Positions 10,405 through 21,502 of a DNA stretch of 64,000 bases are shown here, piece after piece. The stretch comes from Gonatopus flavifemur (Eukaryota; Arthropoda; Insecta; Hymenoptera; Dryinidae). How positions within the stretch are numbered: position 1 is the first letter of the stretch; every line of letters starts with the position of its first letter. The stretch is taken from positions 1,612,001 through 1,676,000 of the forward strand of contig JAFFJZ010000045.1 of the NCBI GenBank assembly GCA_018340375.1. Reading direction: 5' to 3'. The notes below the pieces were generated by a model, which saw only the letters and a list, made by a program, of their open reading frames with translations, was not told where the DNA came from and did not search any database. The position numbers and the translations under genes are program-made.

Positions 10405-11939
10405 CACGTTTTTGCTATGTGTCCTCCATTTTCACGTACTTGACATGTGTTGTGATTTCTGCAATCTCTAGCTAGATGTCCAGTCTGATTACATCGCGGA
10501 CAAGGTCTATTGGCCCTACAGTCCCTGGTTTCATGATCATTACCTTTGCAAAGTTGGCATATTTTAATGGGTTGTGTGATTCTAACGGGGGAATAATAGC
10601 GACATTCATCAGCTCTGTGCCCTACCTTTTTACAGATTTGACAAATGTCTCGGCTTCTACTCCAATTTTCCCTACAATTCTTAGCTTCGTGATCAAAACG
10701 ATTACAAAGTTGGCATTTGAATTGATCAGAACGGTTGCTACTTCAACAATCCCGTGCTTCATGCCCCTTTCGAGTACAGATTTGGCATTGTACTTGAGAT
10801 TTATTGTTATTAGGGCAATTTTTAGCGGTGTGTCCTCCTTGGCTACATAGTTGGCATTCTGAAGATCTGGAAATTTCATGGAAAAGTTTTGGATAATCAA
10901 TGGTTCGGTGTCCATTATCTCCACATTTTGAGGATTCCTCGATTCCTTTTAGAGATAGATTTCTGAGGGATCTTTTCATGGCCAATTCTCCTTCTATGTG
11001 TATGGCTTCAGGGCCTGCTATATTCAGGTCATTCTTCTCCGTTATTAGGCTATGAATTTCATCTTTTAGGCCCAATACAAAGGCTTCACAACAATCTTTT
11101 TCAATGCTGGTTTTTGCAGCACTTGTAATTTGGTCCCCATTTTCAGATTTATGGGCCTCTATTATTTGATTTCCCAAGATTCGGGTACGGTTGAAATAAC
11201 TGGCCACGTCTTTGTTAGGTCTTTGATATCACCTTGATAATTCTTCACGTAAAACGGTAGTACATTCACGTGGTGCATATATCCCTTCCAATATTTTTAT
11301 GAGTTCATTCATAGTCGTAGGGTGTCCATTCCTGACAACTTCTGAAGCACCATTCCTCAGACGTGATTCTATTGAATTTGTTAAATCTGTCTCCAATGTC
11401 GCATCTACCATACTTTTAGCATCTAAACATGCTGCAGAAAATTCTTGAAAATTGCGATCTTGTTTTGAACCCGAAAATACTGGGATCATACCCACTACAT
11501 CTCGCACTTCCAAATTATTCGCCATTTTGTCGATTTCTATATTTGAGTTTTCAGAGGTATTGCCAGAAGAGCTTCCACTTTCTGAGAGCGACTGATTCAA
11601 TGGATCTTGATTGTTTTCAATTACTGTCAAATCTAATTGTGAGTCTGAAAGATCATTTACCGAATTTTCATTGAGGGTAGAGTCTAATGGGGAATTATCC
11701 TGAAGTTGTTGTGCTTCGTTTGGAATATTATCATTTGAATTGCTATTTTCATTAGTAAGGGCTCTAGTTGGTGAATGTGACAATCTACTTCTTGTAGCAA
11801 AAGGATTTAGGCTGACATCTTTTATATTGGGATTTTCTGAATTCCTTTTGTGATTTTTCCTGGACGGTAGTCCGTCTCCTAATAATTCTTTCCTCTCCTC
11901 TTCCGTTAAATTTTTGGTCTGACTTCTAAGATTAGACAT
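10405..11939 (-). pseudogene. Gag of the gypsy-like element with a long zinc-knuckle array
   Basis: It starts at 11939 (MSNLRSQTKNLTEEERKELL). The first 140 residues are Asn/Ser-rich and disordered. A capsid-like region follows, and then a run of CCHC knuckles: CQLCSQGGHTAKNC, CQICTRKGHEARDC, CQLCNRFDHEAKNC, CQICKKVGHRADEC, CQLCKGNDHETRDC, CPRCNQTGHLARDC. Another incomplete knuckle is cut by the insertion at 10404. TGA codons at 11229 and 10743 interrupt an otherwise continuous frame. Gag packages the RNA; the knuckles bind nucleic acid. Most gypsy Gags have one or two knuckles. Confidence 0.85.
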
Positions 11940-13579
11940 TTATACACTTGCCAAATTCCATCATCTTCAAAACTGATGACCCTTCTCTTTAGAGGTTCCG
12001 ATTCAAGTTTAGGTTCAGCACGATTTTCAGTTACGTTTTGAAGGTTTCGTTCGTTTCCCTCAATTTGACTCATTCTTATTCACTTGATTCAATTTTCATT
12101 CAATTCGATGCAAGTTGATTTGATTTCATTTATATGATTTATTTCAAAATCTTCATTTGATTTATTTCCATTCATTGATTTGATTCAATTTGATTTATTC
12201 CAATTCATTTATTTCAATTTCGATTCAACTTTATTCAATTCTCATTCATTTGATTCAATTTTTATTGATTTCGATTCATTTATTTAATTCAATTTGATTT
12301 ATTTCAATTTTGATTCAACTTTGATTTGATTTTATTTCTTTTGATAAGACTCTGATTCGATTTCTTTTTCTTTTCAATTCAGTTTCATTCGATTCAATTC
12401 TTATTGATTCATTTCGATTCTGAGTGAAACTTCACTTCAATTAGTTCTCATTTGATTCAATTCGATTCAATTTCATTCTTGTTAGATTTGGTTGAATTAA
12501 ACCTTGATTTGGGACTAAAAATAACTTCTCTTTTACCCTGATAATTGAGTTCAGAACAACTTTAGCTCACGTGCGACCGTGACTTGGGGTTGCACGCTTC
12601 CTTTTTTGTAGTCGTACCCTCTGAATGCGTCCTTAGCTTACTCGTAGTTGTTTTCACTCAATAAGGTATTTTATCACAAACTTTACAACATTAGAGTGTG
12701 GAGTTCAATAATTGAGATTCGAAATGAATTTCATGGATTTTAGTTTTCTATCATATTACATTTGGGATAAATATTGAATTCGAATTTTGAGAATTGTTGA
12801 AATTGAATCTTGTATGAAAATTAGACGTTGAAATTCGAAATTCTGTATTAGGGTTGGTAGTTGAAATTTTTAATCAAAATTATAGATTGAAATCGAGGAT
12901 AGAAATTGACGTTGTGAAACGAGATTAAAAATATTGATTGGAATGGAAATTTTGAATTGAAAGTGAAGATTGAAATTTTGAGTTGTGAATTGGGAGTTCG
13001 AGTTGGAATAGTGATTGAGATTGATTCTGAATTAAGATTAAGAATTGGGATTGAGTTTGGAAATTTTATCTTGGAATTGATATATATATATATAAACTTC
13101 AAAATTTGAGTTGAACTTGGAAAATCGATGCCGGTGACCCGCGAACGGAAATTCAATTCCGGTGACCCGCGAACGAAAATTCGATTCCGGTGGCCCGCGA
13201 ACGGAAATTCAATTCTGGTGGCCCGCGAATGGAAATTCGATTCTGGTGGCCCGCGAACGAGAAAGTGTGAATTTCAATTTGTAATTAAAACAAATTGCAA
13301 ATAGTACCTGGAATAAAAGCTGAGGGTTAGTCTTGGATTTGAAACTCGAACTGAAATTGGAATTGAGACTGGAAATTCAAATTGAAATTGAAAATTGAAG
13401 GCTGAATTTTGAACTGGAATTGAAAATTGGAACTGAAGTTGAAGGTTGATCTTGAGATCACAATCGAAGATTGAAATTCTAAGTTGGAATTCGAGAATTT
13501 TTATCCTTACTTTTCTTATATATTTTTTTTGAGTGAAAAGGATAAGAAAATTTTTTTTTAGAAACCTCAATCCTTGGGG
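11940..13579 (-). other. Low-complexity leader of the gypsy-like element
   Basis: The 1.6 kb between the primer site and gag is dominated by imperfect repetition of short words such as TTTGATTCAATT (12080-12500) and GAATTGAAATTGAAG (12780-13480, with the strand bias reversed). No gene is credible; long open frames here encode only Phe/Ile/Asn/Ser-rich strings. It holds the 28 bp tandem array at 13131-13261. Confidence 0.6.
13131..13261. repeat. 28 bp GC-richer tandem repeat, about 4.7 copies
   Basis: The unit core CCGGTGACCCGCGAACGGAA recurs at 13131, 13159, 13187, 13215 and 13243, an exact 28 bp period, with small substitutions (GGTGACC/GGTGGCC). It stands out in GC content from the surrounding AT-rich leader. 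Confidence 0.95.
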
Positions 13580-13595
13580 TCCTACCGACTGCGCC
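13580..13595 (-). promoter_or_regulatory. Candidate tRNA primer binding site of the retrotransposon
   Basis: The minus strand reads GGCGCAGTCGGTAGGA, a sequence of the kind used as minus-strand primer site by insect gypsy-group elements. It lies 8 bases inside a TGACA that could be the LTR terminus (13603). Which tRNA pairs with it was not determined. Confidence 0.7.
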
Positions 13596-13603
13596 GAAAT
13601 TTT

Positions 13604-13735
13604 GTCACGTCCTGAGTGTTGCCATTTGGGACGGCAGGATATATATTAATTCCCCTATTTATCAATAAAAAAGGGAGGGGTGGGATTGAGATTTCTGGGA
13701 GAGAGTTTCAGTGGTTTAGTCGGTGACTACACATG
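13604..13735 (-). repeat. Possible 3' end of the 5' LTR
   Basis: Upstream of the primer site on the minus strand lie AATATATAT (a TATA-like box at about 13640), a C-rich patch and an end reading ACGTGACA. A TGTAG at about 13733 could be the LTR start, making it very short, or the LTR may run further. No matching copy was found at the other end of the element, so this call is tentative. Confidence 0.35.
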
Positions 13736-13738
13736 AAA

Positions 13739-14143
13739 TTAGGTAAAATCAAGATTTATTTTCTCATCAATCGTTATAAATTTGTTATTTAATTGGAGCT
13801 CTACTATTTCTTCCGGAGTAAATCCTTTCTCTATTAATTGTTTGTCGTCAAGTATTAGGAAGTCTTGTTCATGCTGTTTACAAATGTCACAATTGTAGTA
13901 TTTTATCCTAAAGTCTTTACCATTTTTACATCTATTTAAGTAACTCAAATTCTTGAGTTTCCATTCAATTATTTCAATTTCGGTTGTCCACTCATGAATT
14001 TTCCTTTTATCTTGAAAATGGTTTCTGTCATGTTCAGGTTTAATTATTTTCCCTGGTGCGGGAGAGCGGTAGACTTTTCGTCTGTGGGCAATTCTATCCT
14101 CGGCTGCTGCAATACGCTCTTTTAATCGAGCAATTTCTTCCAT
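13739..14143 (-). CDS. Unassigned 134-residue ORF
   Basis: Starts MEEIARLKERIAAAEDRIAHRR, a predicted coiled coil. A basic segment and a Cys pair (YYNCDICKQ) follow, and then an acidic end (GFTPEEIVELQ). The composition looks like real protein rather than a chance frame. It sits just beyond the primer site and LTR-like sequence and could be an ORF of an older or related retroelement. No known family was recognised. Confidence 0.45.
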   Translation of the reverse strand: MEEIARLKERIAAAEDRIAHRRKVYRSPAPGKIIKPEHDRNHFQDKRKIHEWTTEIEIIEWKLKNLSYLNRCKNGKDFRIKYYNCDICKQHEQDFLILDDKQLIEKGFTPEEIVELQLNNKFITIDEKINLDFT

Positions 14144-16073
14144 CTAAACCGAAAGTAGATAAAGAAAAATCCATTATTCCATAGGAAAGACTGGAACTCA
14201 GATTGATTTCGAGAAGGGATTTTTTGAAACTATTATGAATTCCAAAGAAAGGGAGGAAGATGCGATATGGTGGTGTCAAATTATATGCAAAAAGGATTTC
14301 AAATAATTAATAAAATTCGGAATAGGGAGCCTAGCCTCTGAATACCACTGTTGAGTGGTCTCAGAGGGACAAACAATTGATTCCTATTGAGAAAGATCAA
14401 TTTGTTTGTAATGGGACCGTATATGGATATAAAATTTGGGCTATACTTACGTTGATTTCAGTTGATAGGTTCCAAGGGTCGGCTGGAGGTTGACTCAGCG
14501 TCGGCAAGCTCGAACGACGTTTTTATGTCGCTCACGCTTCTAGGCGTATTGGAGTAGTACGATTTTGACTCCAATGTCAAAAATCGTCACGGTTGGCTGG
14601 AGGTTGGCTCAGCGTCGGCAAGCTCGGATGATGGTTTTCAGCTATAGAGCTTTGTTTTGGAGTAGCTATTGGAGCTGGTTGGCTATTGAGCCGGGAAGTG
14701 AGTCTGGATCTGGCTGTGCACCCACCTTTAAAGGGTTGTCCAGCCAATCAGAATCCGATTTCCATTTTTCTGATAGAAGGGGTTGTTTTCCCTCCTTCTA
14801 TCTCTCAGGTGTCGATCGTGGATCTTCACGATTGGCGATCACACGATCCCCCTTCTGTTTTAATATTATTCATTGGTCACGAGCCTCATTTCGGGGGTGA
14901 TCCATGGATCGATAATTAGTCCCATTGGTGTGTCCTTAAGGTGGAAGGGGCTGCTACCCTTGCATATCTGGATTTCCTTATAGGGGGGCAAGGACTTGGT
15001 CGAATCATCGACTGTGAGTTGATGTATGGTGGTGGAAGGCTTGGTGTAATCCTTTCGTGGGGGGTGAGTTCCGTTGATCGAAGAATTTTCCAATCGATGC
15101 CTGTTATCACCGTTTCCTCTCCACATATCCATTCTTCCTATTTTGGTAATGTACAAATTTCCTGCTTCATCCTTTATTCCTTATTTTAAATTTAACAACT
15201 GAATTCGATATTTGTTTAGTATCAAAAAGGAATTATTCAATTGTTTTTTGGATTACATGTTTTGTTTAAATTAAACTGTTTCTGGCTCTATTATTTTTCC
15301 TTGTTCAGGTTTTTGGTGGTTCAATAATTGTTTGTTTATTATTTGTTAAGCAAATTGTAAATATTATCATAATAATTTGTTATTAACCCGACTTAATTTA
15401 TTTACTAAATTATTTAAATAGATGGATATATATATATATATATATATATATTTTATATGCATATACGTGCAAAAATACGTATATTTTTAAAGGGGAGAAA
15501 GAGTGAATATAAGCATGCATATATTCACTTGATGCATACTTTACGCATACCTGTAAGGGTTTGCATTCGCCCGTTTTATTGCCTGGCGCGACGCTTGGTC
15601 GGCCGTTGTCGCGTCTCCGTGTATCAGGCTCCTTTATATGGAGGTTGACAAACGGTAAAAAGAAAAAGGTTGAGGTAGGCCAACATTCGCGCACTTAACT
15701 GATGGGAAAAAAAATTGTACATGTAGTTCGGCGTATACAAAAATATACGGGGTATATTACAACCTTCTATTCGTAGGGAACAAGGTCTGGCTGGTTGTTT
15801 TATTCCATTTTATTGAGTCATCCTTGAGTATTTTGGGTAGAGAGATCTAGTAACTCTAGGGTCTACGGAATGCTCTTAACAACAATAAATTATTGATAAG
15901 GCCTGTGTCACATGGACCTAAAAAGAGACGGAGAGCGCAACGTAGAACGCTTGGTTGAAGAGAGAGGTAACCATCCGCCTCTCTTCCTAACTAATGGTTC
16001 CGCACACCGTTTTCTGCCGGTTTTCAGCTCAATGTGACACGAGTCTGAATCTAGGACTTTGATGGTCACGCTG
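14144..16073. other. Region without a recognised gene
   Basis: It contains a direct repeat of GGCTGGAGGTTG plus about 20 further bases at 14481 and 14595, a (TA)n microsatellite at 15430-15450, and an AT-rich core at 15180-15480. Several open frames exist (14565-15190) but have no protein-like motifs. Parts may be LTR or flanking retroelement sequence. Confidence 0.4.
14481..14627. repeat. Direct repeat pair 114 bp apart
   Basis: Two copies of about 33 bp sharing CAGCGTCGGCAAGCTCG and the preceding GGCTGGAGGTTG, at 14481 and 14595, differing at a few positions. Confidence 0.85.
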
Positions 16074-16621
16074 ATATGGGACATTCTTTTACAAATCGTA
16101 CACTTTTCAGATGACCCCTCTTGGATGCGTCTGGAAATTTTTTTATAGGTTCTGTGCCTCAAATAAGGGGACACGTATATCGGGATGTTTTTTCGATTTC
16201 CATTATTTTCAGGAATACACGAATTCGAAATTTCACCCATCTCCCAATTAGACCAATTTTCAAATGATCATAACTCTGGTTCTACTCATCGTGGAGACTT
16301 CATTCTTTTTCAATTTAAAGGTAATGCCACGGACTTCACTACCGAATAGGTACCAATTACGAAAACTCGAAAATTCACATAGTTATAAACAATTGGAATG
16401 TTTAACTGTTACCCAAATTGTAGACACTTGAAAGTTACACCATCGTATTCCGCGTTCAATTTCCCATAGAAAACGGCTATAATATCGATGGAGTCTCTGT
16501 AAGAAGTGTTGGAGAAATATTGATTTGTTGGGCGCGACGCGTCGAGCAATAACGAACCAAGTCCGGTAGACCAAGGACTGTCCGCCTTACAACACTTTCC
16601 GTCGAATGGATAAATTTTATT
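16074..16621 (+). repeat. Left TIR of the 5.4 kb element
   Basis: It contains the segment GGGCGCGACGCGTCGAGCAA near its inner end; the complement occurs at about 21010 in the right arm. Divergence from the right arm is a few per cent with small indels, so the copy is not recent. Confidence 0.9.
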
Positions 16622-17320
16622 CGTTGCATGAACAGTTTTCTTCGTCATCTGTGTTTCAATAACACGCATCCATCGTGGATATAAGTGAAGTATAAAAATA
16701 TGTGACACTTGTAAGATAAAAACAAATCGTGATGTGTTTCAGAATGACTGGTACTTTTTCTATAAGAATTTTACGAGAATATTGCATTCATTTCATGATA
16801 AATACTATAGAGGACGATAACAAAGGATAGTCTTATTGATCAATAACGATATAACGTTGTGAATTCTGCATTCAAAAACCCCATTGATAACAATAGAGAA
16901 AGTTAATTGTTCTGTCATTTTCTCCATTTTGAACTCCTAACAAAGTGTTTTTATCATCTAATGTTATTTCCCTATTACCGCAACTTTATTAATTTTAGTA
17001 AATCACCCTTCTTGGTACACAGTTGAAGGTTGAAACTAATAAGTGAACTAAGTAAGCTAACATGTGTAATTGTGTCAATCATTGCACATGATATTCGATA
17101 TCTTCCCTGCAAAATATCGTAAGCAGGTATTTTCATCGAATTTTTTGTGGTATCATTTTTGGAGGCCTCATTATCAAAAAGAGCCAAAAATAAAAAGCAC
17201 AGAAATTCGATCAAAATGCCGCTTACGATGTTTAACCGGAAAGATATCGATATATTTCATATCTGTCATTTGCATCACATATACATTTGAGCTATAAATT
17301 GAATTCCATCAAGATCTGCA

Positions 17321-17578
17321 ATGCCTAAAATCGCGCGGGGACAATTGAGAGAAAAGAGGATACGAACGGATGAGTGTTTCAATCCATTCAATTTGGTCCC
17401 TCATCCAAAGAAAAGAAGAGTGAAGTTGAGAAACGTCAATAAGAATGAACTGATTGCATTAAATTTACCTGTCACGCAAAGTTCAATGGAACAGAGAATT
17501 TGTGACACTTGCCGCCTCCGTTCACGTACAGCAACTATTGAAAAATTCAATACCCACGGAGATTCTCAAAATAACGTG
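17321..17578 (+). CDS. Uncharacterised family protein, exon 1
   Basis: It starts MPKIARGQLREKRIRTDECF and is basic, with a Cys pair in RICDTCRLRS. The exon closes at GTG|GTAAGT with phase 0 (86 codons), matching the phase-0 start of the next exon. The N-terminus with a conserved DxCFNPF and a CxxC pair recurs, from memory of this family, in many arthropod 'uncharacterised' proteins that occur in high copy number. A function is not known. Confidence 0.7.
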
Positions 17579-17861
17579 GTAAGTACCAGTTTATAGTATC
17601 CCTATTCTAATGAATTGATAGGTACTCATAAGAGGAAAACAGATTATTTACGATGAAACTGTTCATTACACTGAGAGGAATTATTTTGGATTAATTGCTA
17701 TTTTTGTTCGTAAGCCCGAAAGATAAAAATTTCGAACTATAATTACTCTCAATTCTCAATTATTTTTACCATCAGTGATGGCAAAAGCTGCTAGATGTTG
17801 GTAGACTTATCATACAGGGGGTAACATTTCTGATTGTGAAAATGATTGAGAATTGAGAGGA

Positions 17862-18156
17862 CCCTGGTGAAAGGGAAGCGTGTAATAGAAAGTGTTAGGG
17901 ACGTGGTTGGAAAGTATTTGGAACGTGGATTTAAGCGTATACCGAGCGTCAAGTGGAACATTAGGAGTGGTTCGAACGTATATTTGAAGTGTGTGAAGCG
18001 TATCGGAAGTAACACCAATTTCATAGAAACCGGGCTTTACACTCGGAAGCGTAATCGAAGAGTGGATAGGAAGCATGTAAGAAGTATTAGAAACGTAATC
18101 TGAGACATTCTTACGCTTCCGTCACTCTTTATGACACGCTTCCCTTCCAACAGGGG
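17862..18156. mobile_element. MITE within the intron of the uncharacterised gene
   Basis: Inverted ends CCCTGGTGAAAGGGAAGCGT and ACGCTTCCCTTCCAACAGGG. The interior repeats short words such as GTAATAGAAAGTGTTAG. Related ends (CACCAGG after a run of T) occur at about 22449, 41615, 41873 and 60864. Confidence 0.7.
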
Positions 18157-18886
18157 ACTTATCTTTGGAATTTTTTATGTCCCTGGCTTACGAACAAAAA
18201 TATTAATTCATCCAAAAAAATTTCTCTCAGAGTAGTAAAATCAAAATGACTTCATTTGAAAATAAGCACATTGATGATTGTTGAGCAGGTAAAACGAAGT
18301 GTTGGAACACGAAATGATGGCACAAGAATCATATAAATAATTCTCATAATCCACGCAGAGAAGTCGCGAGATATAAAATTACGGAACTTTACGTGTTTTT
18401 TTATATCAGAACTGACGTGAGATCAAACCAATCGATTTATGATTTTTTTATCTCCAACTGCATGATTTTAGATTACCAAACTGCTTGATTTTAGATCACC
18501 AAACGACTTGATTTTAGATCTCCAAATTCACGGTGAAATAATATCTCAGGATTTGAGATTTATGTTCTCGACGTTGTGGTGTTTCTTCATATAGTTTGAG
18601 ATAAGGAAAAAAACCTGATCGCAAGATGAAAAATCACGTAAAGTTCCGTGATTTCTCTGCGTGTACTTATGAGCTAGATCAAAATCGTTTGTTTCAATTC
18701 ATCAGTACCAGCTTTTTGTTGATTCAAATGAAGGCACTATGTCATTGAGTGAGAACGTGATGAATTGCTCTTAAGATTCTGGAATATTTTTATCCGCGTA
18801 TTGAATAGGTCCATGTCAACTCAGACCTATCCATATATGGTGTCAATTATTTCTGCAAACTTGTATGGAGTCTTTATTCTCTACAG

Positions 18887-20748
18887 CGAGAACACGGTAG
18901 TGCATCATCCGATAAAGTAAGTGGGAATGAAGCTGCGAGTGGGGGTAGTTCGACATTTTCTGGAGATAATGTAGAATTAGTTTCTGAAGCCATCGATATT
19001 TTCAATAAAGGATTGAGCTACATTGATATTTCTCCCATTGAAAAGAAAAAATTGAGCCAGAAAAGTTATTCGACAGACAAAATTAGGGATATAACCACTG
19101 CAATGAAGAATAAACTTTTTCATGCTCATGAAGGTGGTCCGGATGAGAGCGAAGATGACAATGATGGTACAATTCTGCGAACATTGCAAGAAAAGTTCAA
19201 TGCTACGAATGATCGGACGTTAAGAATGCAGATTCTAACAATTTTCAAAGATTGGTCTTTTCGAAAGATTGAGCACCATTTATTCCTACCACCACACGTC
19301 ATATGATTATGACAGCAAAAAAAGTTGCTGTAGGAAAAGGCATTCTGGGAGAGCCCAATCCGAAAAGTCACCCATCTTTAGAGGCCCACGTTAGTGAGAT
19401 GATAACAAATTTTTATGAATCTGATGAATACTCTCGAATCATGCCTGGTAAGAAAGATTATGTGTCTGTAAAAGTTGATGGTAAGAGAATTCAAGTTCAG
19501 AAAAGATTGATTCTGAACAACTTGAAAAAGCTGCATCGATTGTTTAAAGGAATATACCCAGGGATAAAGTGTAGCTTTTCAAAATTTGCTGCCTTGCGAC
19601 CAAAGAATTGCGTATTAGCGGGAGCGAGTGGTACACATTCCGTTTGTGTTTGTTCCATACATGAAAATACCAAGTTACTAATCGACGGAGCAAATTTGAC
19701 AAAAATTACTAATGACACACAACAAATAAAAACTTACCAAGACTGTTTGAACCGCATGATATGTCATCCATCATTCACTGATTGTTATTTTGGAACTTGT
19801 AACCGATGTCCTGGGATAGCGAACATTATTGACCAATTGGAACAAAATTCTGAAGATAATTACATTGAAAGTATCACCTACAGGCAATGGGTCAATATTG
19901 ACAAAACCACTCTGCAAACTATGATATCTCCCGTAGATGAATATCTGAAAACTCTAGACGAGGCTTTAAATGAATTATTAGTACATTCCTACCTTGTGAA
20001 AAAACAAACAGAATTCTTGAATAATAAGAAAAAAATTTTGATGACAAACGAATGCATTGTTATTTGTGACTTTTCCGAAAACTATGCCTTTGTGATTCAA
20101 AATTCTGTCCAAGGAATCCATTAGAATAATGATCAGGCGACTATCCATCCGTTCTCTATTTATCACAAAGACAATAATGACGTACTACAAATAAAAAATT
20201 TCGTCTCAATTTCGGAATGCTTACACCATAATACTGTTACATTTTATCAGTTTCAAAGTCATTTAGTGCAATTTATTAAGAGGACTTTACCAAATATTGA
20301 GAAAATCGTTTATTTTTCTGATGGTGCAAGCGCACAATATAAAAGTAAGAATTTTATTAATCTCAGTCATCATATGGAAGACTTCGGTATAGCAGCAGAG
20401 TGGCATTTTTTTCCAACTTCACACGGGAAAGGACCGTGTGACGGCTTGGGAGGAACTTTGAAAAGGTTAGCTGCTAGATCTAGCCTTCAACGAGTTGAAG
20501 ACCCAATTAGAACGCCAAAAGGATTATTCAATTGGGCGCAAGAAGCATTGCCAAATATCAAGCGTCAGTTCTCAACTACTGAAGAGTATGAACAAGTTGA
20601 AGAAAAACTCGCCGACCGTTTTCAAAGAGCTATTACTATTAAAGGAACCTTGAAGATTCATTGTATTAAACCAATATCGGTGGAAAAATTGGGAACGAGA
20701 TTATTTTCTTTACACGATGAAGCCAGAGTAGTGAGAATGGTCAAATGA
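18887..20748 (+). pseudogene. Uncharacterised family protein, exon 2 (transposase-like), broken
   Basis: The acceptor CTACAG ends at 18886 and the frame opens at once (REHGSASSDK). A shift of frame at about 19300 and a TAG at 20122, where the family normally has Trp, are the only lesions; the protein otherwise runs to 20748. Cys/His clusters: HSVCVCSIH and CHPSFTDCYFGTCNRCPG. Three acidic motifs in order: ICDFSENYAF (Asp codon 20068), YFSDGASAQYK (Asp 20320) and TSHGKGPCDGLGG (Asp 20440). There are 83 and 39 residues between them, with long conserved flanks. That layout resembles an RNase H-fold DDE/DDD nuclease, but this is inference. Confidence 0.8.
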
Positions 20749-20941
20749 ATCGTGATTTTCAATTAGATGTACATCAGTAGTGTATATATATTTGTTTTCC
20801 ATAAAAACTCTTTACATCACTTCAAAGTCATGTTTTTTCAGTCTTTCTTTATGTACCACCTTGTGTCACCCTTTGTTGAATCACGAATAATGATTGGTTC
20901 CACTAAAATAACAGGGAATGATTACATTTGTGTATGGGAAA

Positions 20942-21502
20942 AATAAAATTTATCCATCCGACGAAAAGTGTGTCAAGACGGGCAGTCCTTGGTCTATCGG
21001 ACTTGATGCGTTATTGCTCGACGCGTCGCGCCCAACAAATTAATATTTCTCCAACACTTCTTACAGAGACTCCATCGATATCATAGACGTTTTCTATGGG
21101 AAATTGAACGCGGAATATGATGGTGTAACTTTCAAGTTTCTACGATTTGGGTAACAGTGCGTAAATCCGTTTTAAACATTTCAATTGTTTATAACTATAT
21201 GAATTTTCGAGTTTTTGTAATTGGTACCTATTCGGTAGTGAAGTTCGTGTCATTACCTTTAAATTGAAAAAAAATCAAGTCTCCACGATAAGTAGAACCA
21301 GAGTTATGATCATTTGAAAATTGGTCTAATTGGGAGATGGGTGAAATTTCGAATTCGTGTATTCCTGAAAATAATGAAAATAAAAAAACATCCCGATATA
21401 CGTGTCCCCTTATTTGAGGCACAGAACCTATAAAAAAATTTCCAGACGAATCCAAGAGGGGTCGTTTGAAAAGTGCACGATTTGTGAAAGAATGTCCCAT
21501 AT
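20942..21502 (-). repeat. Right TIR of the 5.4 kb element
   Basis: Reverse complement of 16074-16621. Starts AATAAAATTTATCCATCCGA at its inner end, about 190 bp after the gene's stop codon, and ends CCCATAT. Confidence 0.9.

Larger units (their letters stand above)
3525..13735 (-). mobile_element. Decayed Ty3/gypsy-type LTR retrotransposon
   Basis: On the minus strand, in order: a possible LTR end, primer binding site (13580-13595), long leader, gag with zinc knuckles, protease, reverse transcriptase, RNase H, integrase and a 3' ORF. The order RT-RNase H-integrase marks Ty3/gypsy rather than Ty1/copia. The copy is old: it has several in-frame stops, at least two frameshifts and a 966 bp insertion. 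No 3' LTR was found; the low-coordinate end may have been lost or may lie before the window. Boundaries are approximate. Confidence 0.85.
16074..21502 (+). mobile_element. 5.4 kb element with about 550 bp TIRs carrying an uncharacterised gene family member
   Basis: The sequences 16074-16621 and 20942-21502 are inverted copies of each other along their whole length, starting ATATGGGACATTCTTT at the left and ending AAGAATGTCCCATAT at the right. Between them is a single plus-strand gene in two exons (17321-17578 and 18887-20748). This layout, one large gene inside long TIRs, is that of an autonomous DNA transposon. No target duplication could be read; the right end is obscured by a MITE that inserted exactly there (21502). 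A Sola-type relationship is one possibility, not established. Confidence 0.8.

Noticed and set aside
9492..10443. Frames within the 966 bp insertion as a coding region
   Set aside because: They span the inverted modules, and no motif or common codon pattern is present.
13131..13261. CRISPR-like spacing of the 28 bp repeat
   Set aside because: The units are contiguous with no spacers and the genome is eukaryotic; this is an ordinary tandem repeat.
12848..13570. Minus-strand frames of 98-102 codons in the retroelement leader
   Set aside because: They are direct translations of the simple GAATTGAAATTG-type words and have no protein character.
15410..15694. Minus-strand 94-codon frame
   Set aside because: It ends in a translated TA microsatellite; no domain.
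16074..21502. A target duplication for the 5.4 kb element
   Set aside because: Flanks of 4-9 bp on both sides were compared with and without the nested MITE and do not agree; none is claimed.
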